From the NCBI GenBank assembly GCA_031290205.1, contig JAITNZ010000067.1:1-11431 (forward strand): 11,431 nucleotides of DNA, written 5' to 3'. Within the stretch, counting starts at the first letter, position 1, and every line of letters begins with the position of its first letter. This document shows positions 6,209 through 11,431 of the stretch, piece after piece. Made by a program: the position numbers and the translations under genes. The notes under the pieces are model-generated. The model was given only the letters and a program-made list of their open reading frames with translations, ran no database searches and was not told the origin of the DNA. The DNA is from Spirochaetaceae bacterium (GTDB lineage: Bacteria > Spirochaetota > Spirochaetia > Treponematales > Breznakiellaceae).

Positions 6209-6535
6209 TTAATCGGCAACAAAGGGCAAGAGTGCGAGAATACGCGCCTTCTTAATCGCTTCGGCAACAGCCCGCTGGTGCTTCGCGCAGGTTCCGGTAA
6301 TACGCCGGGGAAGAATCTTCCCCCGCTCGGTAACAAAGCGCCGCAGCGTGTCGGCATCTTTGTAATCAATTTTCAATTTTTGCGTACAGAAACGGCAAAC
6401 CTTTTTCTTATTAAACATAAATTTACCGCCCCGTGGTCCGCGCGAGTTTCGCTCGTCTCCATCGCGTCCGTCCGTCTCCGGACCCGACCGTCTGGGCGGT
6501 CTGTCGTTACTTACATATTTTTCATCATCAGCCAT
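6209..6535 (-). CDS. rpsR: Small-subunit ribosomal protein bS18
   Basis: A 108-residue protein of the 30S platform that pairs with bS6. The conserved core starts at about residue 40 (FNKKKVCRFC) and runs through RRFVTERGKILPRRITG to AIKKARILALLPF. C47, C50, C83 and H86 form a likely zinc-binding set, the cysteine-containing version of bS18. The N-terminal 38 residues are an arginine/glycine/acid-rich extension (PPRRSGPETDGRDGDERN), which makes it longer than the roughly 75-residue E. coli protein. GGAGG precedes the ATG by four bases. A gap of 76 nt separates it from ssb; I see no clear promoter in the gap. Confidence 0.95.
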   Translation of the reverse strand: MADDEKYVSNDRPPRRSGPETDGRDGDERNSRGPRGGKFMFNKKKVCRFCTQKLKIDYKDADTLRRFVTERGKILPRRITGTCAKHQRAVAEAIKKARILALLPFVAD

Positions 6536-6611
6536 AAATCCTCCAATAAATAATCATCATATAAAACCCTTTTCCCTTACTATACGGAAATCAGAAAGCG
6601 TCTGTGCCGCA

Positions 6612-7070
6612 TTAAAACGGAATATCGTCCGTAAACTCTTTATCAGATTGAGAGCCGCCTGACGAAAAATCGCGGACAGCGCTCGCGCCCTCTGGCGCTT
6701 GCGAAGAGGCGCCGTAGGATGAACTGCCGCCACCCGCGCCGCCGGAACTGCTGCCTAAAAGCTGCACATTGATCGCCGAAATTATCACCTTCGAACGATT
6801 CTGCCCATCCTGCTGCCAACGATCCTGCCGGAGTTCGCCGTCAATACCAATTTGTTTGCCTTTTACCAGATAGCGGTTGAGGGAATCAGCTTGTTTCCCC
6901 CAAAGAACGATGTCGAAGTAGTTCGCCTCGTCCTCCCACTGGTCCCCGACTTTTTTGCGACGGTTCACCGCAATCGAAAAATTGCACACCGCCTGCCCGC
7001 TGGGAAGCACTTTATACTCGGCATCTCGGGTTAATCTGCCTATCAATGTCACATGATTTATATCCATCAT
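6612..7070 (-). CDS. ssb: Single-stranded DNA-binding protein SSB
   Basis: A 152-residue SSB. It coats single-stranded DNA during replication and repair and recruits partners through its tail. The OB fold spans about residues 4-106, with VTLIGRLTRDAEYK, the aromatic residues W45, W57 and W85, and YFDIVLWGKQ. A flexible Gly/Ser-rich linker follows, and the protein ends with the classic acidic tip DDIPF. Two ATGs are adjacent (7070 and 7067); GGAG six bases before the first favours it slightly. It is nine bases after the rpsF stop. Confidence 0.97.
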   Translation of the reverse strand: MMDINHVTLIGRLTRDAEYKVLPSGQAVCNFSIAVNRRKKVGDQWEDEANYFDIVLWGKQADSLNRYLVKGKQIGIDGELRQDRWQQDGQNRSKVIISAINVQLLGSSSGGAGGGSSSYGASSQAPEGASAVRDFSSGGSQSDKEFTDDIPF

Positions 7071-7079
7071 AAACCGCTC

Positions 7080-7358
7080 CTATTCTACACGCACAAAAAG
7101 ATACCTGATAAGATTGGCGTTTAGATGAAAAACCTTATCAAGCCCCGCGATTTTTTCCGGATCAAGTTTGAGCGTATAAAGCACATACTTGCCCCGTTTT
7201 CGTTTTTTGATTTCATAGGCTAGGTCACGATCCCCGATTTCATCGGTTTTTTCGATAACTGCCCCCGCTTTTTCAAGGTCGCTCTGTAATAGCTCCCTGC
7301 ACTCTTGTAGCAATGCTTCCTCTATCGGAAAGATTGCCGTTAACTCATATAGACGCAT
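7080..7358 (-). CDS. rpsF: Small-subunit ribosomal protein bS6
   Basis: A 92-residue 30S protein that forms a heterodimer with bS18. The beta strand MRLYELTAIF opens the protein, and the family motif GDRDLAYEIKKRKRGKYVLY covers the middle; it ends with LIRYLFVRVE. The length is normal. AAGGAGGA lies three bases before the ATG, the strongest ribosome binding site in the window. It is the first gene of the operon with ssb, rpsR, rplI and dnaB and is preceded by a promoter and a leader hairpin. Confidence 0.96.
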   Translation of the reverse strand: MRLYELTAIFPIEEALLQECRELLQSDLEKAGAVIEKTDEIGDRDLAYEIKKRKRGKYVLYTLKLDPEKIAGLDKVFHLNANLIRYLFVRVE

Positions 7359-7379
7359 CGGTCCTCCTTGCGGTCTTCG

Positions 7380-7398
7380 CCCGCCCTTGCACGGCGGG
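7380..7398 (-). promoter_or_regulatory. Hairpin in the rpsF leader
   Basis: CCCGCC and GGCGGG (six pairs, 7-nt loop) lie in the roughly 50-nt leader between the promoter and the rpsF ribosome binding site. In many bacteria the bS6-bS18 complex binds a structured rpsF leader to control its own operon. This hairpin is a candidate, but I did not establish the family's conserved bulge and loop bases. Confidence 0.4.
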
Positions 7399-7414
7399 AA
7401 AGAGGTAATAATTC

Positions 7415-7444
7415 AGTCTACCGGATTACCAAGAAAAAAGTCAA
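7415..7444 (-). promoter_or_regulatory. Sigma-70-type promoter of the rpsF-dnaB operon
   Basis: On the minus strand TTGACT (7439-7444) and TAGACT (7415-7420) are separated by 18 nt with a T-run in the spacer. The expected start near 7407 gives a leader of about 50 nt before the rpsF ATG. Confidence 0.6.
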
Positions 7445-7458
7445 TACCTTCAGTACCT

Positions 7459-7701
7459 CCCGGGTGCACTTCCAAATTCTGGGTAAATCAGGTAAGCGCT
7501 ATGGAAATCTCCAGTATGGGAGGGGGGAAGTCGACCCCTCGCCCGATAATTGCACCCGAACCGGTGAGGGTGTTTACGCAATTAATCTAGCACGGCGTAG
7601 CGCCAGCGAAAGCCGCGGTTCAGAAGGCGTTATCAGCGCGCCGCGCCGCAAAATTGTGTCGCTACCCCGCCCAATAATAGCACCCGATAGGGTGTTGTTT
7701 C
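7459..7701 (-). repeat. Composite structured dispersed repeat, copy B, expanded
   Basis: This lies in opposite orientation to copy A. On the minus strand it contains palindrome CACCCTATCGGGTG (7681-7694), the GGGCGGGGTA module (7663-7672), about 90 bp without a match in copy A, then a second palindrome-like unit with CACCC/GGGTG arms (7553-7572), a diverged GGGCGAGGGGT module (7534-7544), the GACTTCCCCCC stretch with TACTGGA (7511-7532), and the 33-nt core at 7459-7491. The first two modules are thus duplicated relative to copy A. The core end again faces a promoter, here that of rpsF, 15 bp away. No gene is seen in the copy. Confidence 0.8.
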
Positions 7702-7753
7702 GGTTAATCGTTCATGGCGTGGCGCAGGACAAGTAAACTTTACGCCCCAAATG

Positions 7754-7777
7754 CAGGTTCACCTTTAGGTGAACCTG
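7754..7777. other. Strong 10-bp hairpin
   Basis: CAGGTTCACC and GGTGAACCTG flank a TTTA loop in a perfect inverted repeat. It lies between the lipoprotein stop and copy B. No T-run follows on either strand, so it is not a canonical terminator, although it could stabilise or end the lipoprotein transcript. Confidence 0.8.
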
Positions 7778-7786
7778 TGCGCCTTC

Positions 7787-7806
7787 TGCGGGGGCGCCGC
7801 CCCGCA
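7787..7806. other. GC-rich 7-bp hairpin
   Basis: TGCGGGG and CCCCGCA enclose a 6-nt loop, ten bases from the previous hairpin. The rest of 7807-7852 is GC-rich and then AT-rich with no recognised feature. Confidence 0.7.
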
Positions 7807-7852
7807 ACGCCCCCCCGGCTGGGCGCTGCGTTTTCCGCCTCGCAAATTTTTG

Positions 7853-7873
7853 CTCACTCTATTCCCCACTCCC
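7853..7873 (-). repeat. Heptamer repeat abutting the lipoprotein stop codon
   Basis: On the minus strand GGGAGTG, GGGAATA and GAGTGAG follow the TGA stop of the lipoprotein with no gap. They resemble the heptamers at 10406-10454 and 10507-10569. Confidence 0.5.
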
Positions 7874-10384
7874 TCATTGCTTCGTCCACGTCGTGCCGCT
7901 AGGAACAGTCCGCGTATATGTCCCTATGCCGTTCGCTAAGTATTTGGCTCGCAAGTCGCCGGGGAATGGACCTGGCTCGTGTGCGTCGAAATAGCTTGCG
8001 GAGATGGTGCCTTGAAAAGTTACGCTGCCAAGGGCTGTGCAGTTCTCGAACGCGCGCTCTCCGATATTGGTTACGCTTGCCGGCAAGGTAATGCTGGTAA
8101 GGCTGGTGCAACCGGAGAATGCGGAAGAGGCGGAAATGGAGCTGAGTCCTGGCGACAGGGTAAGACTGCCGAGCGCGGTGCAACCCTTAAACATATTCCA
8201 GCCTTGGTCGGCAAGACTTGCCGGCAAGGTAATGCTGGTAAGGCTGGTGCAGTTCTCGAACGCGTAAGTGCCGATGGTGGTCAGGCTTGCCGGCAGGGTA
8301 ATGCCGTCGAGGCTGGTACAGCCGTTGAACGCGTAACTGCCGATGTATTCCAAGCTTGTCGGCAGGGTAATACTGCCAAGGCTGGTGCAGCCGTAGAACG
8401 TGGAATCGTAGATGGTATCCAAGCTTGTCGGCAGGGTAATACCGGACAGGCTGGTGCAGCCGTAGAACGCGGCTCCGCCGATTTTGCTCAAGCCTACCGG
8501 CAGGGTAATACTGCCAAGTCCGGTGCAGTCACGGAACGCGTCATTGCCGATGGTGATCATGCTTGGCGGCAGGGTAATACCGGACAGGCTGGTGCAGCCG
8601 GAAAATGCGGAATCGCCGATTTCGCTCAAGTCTACCGGCAGGGTAATATCATCGAGGCTGGTGCAACCGTAGAACACAGAAGGGCTGACGATGTTGACGC
8701 TTGATGGCCAGATAATGCCGTCGAGGCTGGTGCAGTCCTGGAACGCGCCTCTGCCGATGTCCGTCAGACTTTCCGGCAGGGTAATACCGGACAGGCTGGT
8801 GCATTCCATGAACGCAGAAATGCCGATTTCGCTCAGCCCTTCCGGTAGGGTAATAGCGTCTAGGCTGGTGCAACCGTAGAACGCGGCATCGCCGATGGTG
8901 GTCAGGCTTGCCGGTAGGGTAATACCGGACAGGCTGGTGCATTCCCGGAACGCAGAAATGCCGAAGCTGTTGACGCTTGATGGCAGGGTAATGCTGGTAA
9001 GGCTGACGCACGAATAGAACGCACCCGCGCCGATGGTGGTAAGTCCCTCGGGCAGCGCAATGCCTTTGATGCGGGTGCTGTCCTTAATGGTGGCGCACAT
9101 CACTTCCAGAGTTACCGTATCGTCGTCAAAGCCGTTACTGGCGGCGCTAAAGTCCAGCGACACAAAGGCAGCGGCGTCGTCTACTTTGCCGTTCACTGCC
9201 GCCATTGCCTGCGCGTCTAAGGGGTCGGCATTGATTATCTTGATGCGGGCGGGATTTGCCGCGCTGTTGGCGCCCCCCTGGTGGGCAGGGATGTAGGCGG
9301 CAAGTTCCCCCCAACCGTTGTTGGCAGGGTCCGTGTAATCATAGACATCTTCCGGCGGCTCAGGCGGCGCTCCCGCCGTAAGCGTTACCAGATAAGCAAT
9401 CGAAGCGCCGCTTAACGGTGTTACCGAATAGCTTACCGGATTGGTAAAATCCTGCTCCGCCAAGTTTGCCGGCGCGATGCCCGCCCCCGAATGGACGATA
9501 TTCGGTTTCAGCTTGCTCACATTTGTCCCGAGCGGCACGGTAACACTGATGGTTTTCGCCGCTTCGTCAATGACGCCTGAAACCGAGTCGCTCAAGCCGG
9601 CGGCGGAATTCTCTTGTTTGGTAAAGCCGAAGTAGCGTATGCGTGCCGAGACTTCAGTCTGCTGCATCACGCTCACCGTATATGTTTTTTGATTTTTGAC
9701 TGCAATAGATTTGGCGGTGCTAATCGTGTATAAAACATCCCCCGAAAAGTTGGTTTGCGCCTCCGGCACAAACGTATTCCCCGGATTGGTTTTGAGCGTC
9801 GGGATAAGAGGGCTGAGGGGCGCCCCTATCGGCGCCACAACTACGACCGTTCCAAGCCCATGGTCGATGCCACCGGCTATTTCTTCAACCGGAAGGGTCG
9901 CGTTCTTGCTCCGCGTAAACCGAAAGTCTATCAATGATGCCGTCAGATCCGTGTTGGGGACGACATCCCCATTCAAAGCCCAGAGACGGGTAGCCGGCGC
10001 GATGCCTGATTTTTTGATGGTTACCAGAACAATGCCTTCATCATCGTCGGGCACATTTTTTACCGACAGCGTGTATATCCCCACCACCGTTTTCTTTACT
10101 CCGGTCGCCTTGATTGACGAAGTCTGCTCCTTATACTCAAACGCGAAGAGTTCTGCTAAGCCCGCCTCGTCGAGGGTCTCGTCCAAGCCGACAATCGCCT
10201 TGTCAAAGTCAAGAACGAGCGTCGCCTTTCCCTCGACCGCCTTAGTCGGCGTCAAACTAATCCAAATCGTCTCGGGGGTCTGAATCAGTCCCGATGTATC
10301 GGCAATCGCCTGGCAGGAGGCGAGTGCGGTTAATGCTGTCAGCGTGGCGCATACCAGTAATAGTTGTTTAGTTACGTTTCTCAT
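7874..10384 (-). CDS. BspA-like leucine-rich-repeat surface lipoprotein
   Basis: An 836-residue predicted lipoprotein. Residues 1-24 form a lipoprotein signal with the lipobox LASC and C24 as the lipidated cysteine. Residues 25-145 are an unrecognised, beta-rich region. Two domains resembling DUF5018 follow at about 150-240 and 248-337; the second has VPLGTNVSKLKP and QDFTNPVSYSV. A proline-rich linker comes at about 339-346, then a region of about 100 residues of unclear fold. Residues 447-792 carry 15 BspA/LRR_5 units of the form LxxIGxxAFxxCTSLxxITLP, 23 residues each except one of 24. A 44-residue tail ends the protein. AGGAGA precedes the ATG by six bases. Such proteins sit on the cell surface and bind host or microbial partners; the ligand here is unknown. 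Repeats 5, 6, 10 and 13 diverge most. Confidence 0.93.
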   Translation of the reverse strand: MRNVTKQLLLVCATLTALTALASCQAIADTSGLIQTPETIWISLTPTKAVEGKATLVLDFDKAIVGLDETLDEAGLAELFAFEYKEQTSSIKATGVKKTVVGIYTLSVKNVPDDDEGIVLVTIKKSGIAPATRLWALNGDVVPNTDLTASLIDFRFTRSKNATLPVEEIAGGIDHGLGTVVVVAPIGAPLSPLIPTLKTNPGNTFVPEAQTNFSGDVLYTISTAKSIAVKNQKTYTVSVMQQTEVSARIRYFGFTKQENSAAGLSDSVSGVIDEAAKTISVTVPLGTNVSKLKPNIVHSGAGIAPANLAEQDFTNPVSYSVTPLSGASIAYLVTLTAGAPPEPPEDVYDYTDPANNGWGELAAYIPAHQGGANSAANPARIKIINADPLDAQAMAAVNGKVDDAAAFVSLDFSAASNGFDDDTVTLEVMCATIKDSTRIKGIALPEGLTTIGAGAFYSCVSLTSITLPSSVNSFGISAFRECTSLSGITLPASLTTIGDAAFYGCTSLDAITLPEGLSEIGISAFMECTSLSGITLPESLTDIGRGAFQDCTSLDGIIWPSSVNIVSPSVFYGCTSLDDITLPVDLSEIGDSAFSGCTSLSGITLPPSMITIGNDAFRDCTGLGSITLPVGLSKIGGAAFYGCTSLSGITLPTSLDTIYDSTFYGCTSLGSITLPTSLEYIGSYAFNGCTSLDGITLPASLTTIGTYAFENCTSLTSITLPASLADQGWNMFKGCTALGSLTLSPGLSSISASSAFSGCTSLTSITLPASVTNIGERAFENCTALGSVTFQGTISASYFDAHEPGPFPGDLRAKYLANGIGTYTRTVPSGTTWTKQ
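8009..9046 (-). repeat. 69-bp tandem repeats coding for the LRR region
   Basis: Fifteen units, 14 of 69 bp and one of 72 bp, correspond to residues 447-792 of the lipoprotein. Segments such as CTTGCCGGCAAGGTAATGCT on the plus strand recur nearly unchanged. The array could change length by recombination. Confidence 0.9.
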
Positions 10385-10405
10385 TTTTGTTCTCCTAATT
10401 GAAGA

Positions 10406-10454
10406 GGGGGATGGGGGATGGGGAATGGGGAATGGGGGATGGGGAACGGGGGAA
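10406..10454 (+). repeat. Heptamer tandem array of the GGGGRAT type
   Basis: Seven consecutive 7-bp units: GGGGGAT, GGGGGAT, GGGGAAT, GGGGAAT, GGGGGAT, GGGGAAC, GGGGGAA. The array lies about 10 bp upstream of the lipoprotein ribosome binding site, inside its leader or promoter region. Confidence 0.9.
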
Positions 10455-10506
10455 GATTACACTTCGCAATCTTTTTTTCCTACACCCTGCTTTCTGTTCA
10501 CTCAAA

Positions 10507-10569
10507 ACTCCTCACTCCTCATTCCTGATTCCTCACTCACTGTTCACTCACTCACTCTTCACTGTTCAC
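10507..10569 (+). repeat. Heptamer tandem array of the ACTCCTC/GTTCACT type
   Basis: Nine 7-bp units: ACTCCTC, ACTCCTC, ATTCCTG, ATTCCTC, ACTCACT, GTTCACT, CACTCAC, TCTTCAC, TGTTCAC. The array drifts from one sequence to another while keeping the 7-bp period. Confidence 0.8.
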
Positions 10570-10856
10570 AATACCCAGCGCCATCCGACACGAGGTGCGC
10601 ACTCAGCATTGAAATCACACTTTATCGGCAATCAAACTAAATTGAAGCTCGAATCTCTCGATGCTACGCATCGTCCCTTTTCCCTCACTCATCTATTTTT
10701 ACTTGCATATCGCAAGCTCGAAACCCGTTGCCTTATCCAAACTAATGCCGATAGGGCGCCCGCGCCTCTGCGTGAGCCTCTTTACCGAGCCTTCCCTGTC
10801 CGAGATTGCCTTCCCCACGCCCCACAAGGGGGGGCGGAAACCATATCGTCCGTGTC

Positions 10857-11431
10857 CTACCGGACACAGAAAGCGGGGGCGCAGCCACCAACCGAACTAG
10901 CAATGGCGTTGCCGGCACGACCACTGCCGCTGAGATGACAGAAATTGGCGGCAGACGCAGAATAGGGGGACGCTTCCCAATACCCGTTTGCGTTATTGTC
11001 CGAATTGTATTTTATCCGTTTGCCATCGCCGTCATAATACTCAAGATACGCCTGATTGTCGGAGCTTTCCTCGTTTGTCTTTGAATACGGTCCAAATGAA
11101 TATGGTCCAGCGCCAAACAGTTCCCGCTCCGTGGGCAGCCAGAGGGTGTCCGCAATCTCGTGGGCGCCGATCTGCCCGTATCCCTTCCATACTGGCCGTT
11201 TGGGTCCCAAGAGGACGGCTTCGGGAAGCCCCGCCGATTTTAGTCCGTCAAGGAAATTGCCGGTAAGGTAGGTGTGCATTTCGCTGCCCAGATAGCCGGT
11301 GGTATTGTCATTAGTCGCGTTCATCCGGTGAATCCCCGGCACATTCTGGAACTGGAAGACCACGTGGGGCGTGGCAGTGTCCAACTCCTCTGTCCGCCGG
11401 TTAAAGGAATTGATGCCCACCACCATCAGGC
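10857..11431 (-). CDS. DUF6273-like protein, 3' part (5' end beyond the window)
   Basis: About 190 codons are visible and the frame stays open to the right edge; the ATG at 11426 is not the likely start because an in-frame Leu codon precedes it within a conserved-looking MVVGINSFN segment. The pattern matches DUF6273: TGYLGSEMHTYL, a TLWLPTERELFG segment, KRIKYNSDNNANGYWEASPY, NFCHLSGSG and a terminal APAFCVR. In treponemes these domains occur in secreted or surface proteins, often with BspA repeats or Ig-like domains. Any signal peptide lies outside the window. A 6-bp inverted repeat GTGTCC/GGACAC (10852-10867) straddles the stop codon. It points the same way as the lipoprotein but is 472 bp upstream, so a shared transcript is uncertain. 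Confidence 0.75.
   Translation of the reverse strand, partial: LMVVGINSFNRRTEELDTATPHVVFQFQNVPGIHRMNATNDNTTGYLGSEMHTYLTGNFLDGLKSAGLPEAVLLGPKRPVWKGYGQIGAHEIADTLWLPTERELFGAGPYSFGPYSKTNEESSDNQAYLEYYDGDGKRIKYNSDNNANGYWEASPYSASAANFCHLSGSGRAGNAIASSVGGCAPAFCVR

Larger units (their letters stand above)
10385..10856. other. Gene-free stretch upstream of the lipoprotein
   Basis: It holds the lipoprotein ribosome binding site (10391-10396), heptamer arrays at 10406-10454 and 10507-10569, a hairpin CGATGC/GCATCG at 10659-10673, a short hairpin CTTGC/GCAAG at 10702-10716, a direct repeat AAGCTCGAA (10645-10653 and 10714-10722), and a GC hairpin CGCCCC/GGGGCG at 10818-10836. No convincing promoter or gene is seen. 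The open frames crossing it contain repeat DNA and lack family features. Confidence 0.6.

Noticed and set aside
7754..7777. Rho-independent terminator for the lipoprotein gene
   Set aside because: The stem is strong, but no T-run follows on either strand and it lies about 100 bp past the stop.
7979..8704. A 241-residue plus-strand open frame with regular CRQGN/AGAAVER repeats
   Set aside because: It is the reverse complement of the LRR-coding repeats. The regularity comes from the 69-bp period of the real gene on the minus strand, which has a lipoprotein signal, a ribosome binding site and family motifs.
8009..9046. Regularly spaced repeats that could suggest a CRISPR array
   Set aside because: There are no unique spacers between constant repeats. 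The period is a whole number of codons and the product is a clear LRR protein.
9696..10283. A 195-residue plus-strand open frame
   Set aside because: It is antisense to the DUF5018-like domains of the lipoprotein and has no recognisable motif or ribosome binding site.
10399..10938. A 179-residue plus-strand open frame upstream of the lipoprotein
   Set aside because: It begins in the GGGGRAT heptamer array and runs through low-complexity DNA into the DUF6273 gene on the other strand. The product has no family features.
1..11431. tRNA, rRNA, transposase or phage genes
   Set aside because: I saw no cloverleaf, no rRNA-like sequence and no transposase or integrase motif in any frame.

Overview
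The window reads as a chromosomal segment from a spirochaete, most likely a Treponema of the gut-associated, mid-GC type. Three things support this. The ribosomal/replication block rpsF-ssb-rpsR-rplI-dnaB keeps the order known from Treponema. A BspA-like leucine-rich-repeat lipoprotein lies beside a DUF6273-type protein, a combination abundant in host-associated treponemes. Intergenic DNA is rich in dispersed and short tandem repeats. The genus is an inference; no rRNA or other marker is present.

Layout from left to right. Positions 1-209 hold one copy of a structured composite repeat and a weak promoter. Two plus-strand genes follow (210-1042): an iron-sulfur protein and a small zinc-ribbon protein, coupled by an overlapping start and stop. 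Everything else recognisable as a gene is on the minus strand. A sensor histidine kinase (1014-2426) is separated from its OmpR-type response regulator (3033-3767) by a pair of small unknown genes (2413-2950). The pair has its own promoter and looks like an inserted addiction-type cassette. Six bases upstream of the regulator is a ComFB-family gene (3774-4082), so ComFB, regulator and kinase probably form one signalling operon. Then comes the housekeeping operon rpsF-ssb-rpsR-rplI-dnaB (7358 down to 4220), with a good promoter and a hairpin in the rpsF leader.

Positions 7359-7873 contain no gene. They hold the rpsF promoter, a second copy of the composite repeat in opposite orientation, and two strong hairpins. 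The right third is a large lipoprotein (7874-10384) with two DUF5018-like domains and 15 BspA-type repeats. A 472-bp gene-free stretch with two heptamer tandem arrays follows, then the 3' part of a DUF6273-like gene that runs off the right edge.

The most unusual signals are not proteins. One is a composite repeat whose hairpin is preserved by paired base changes and whose fixed 33-nt end points toward the promoter of the next gene in both copies. The other is a scattered set of 7-bp tandem repeats that abut or enter the 3' ends of genes: one touches the dnaB stop, one touches the lipoprotein stop, and one seems to encode the last residues of the response regulator.
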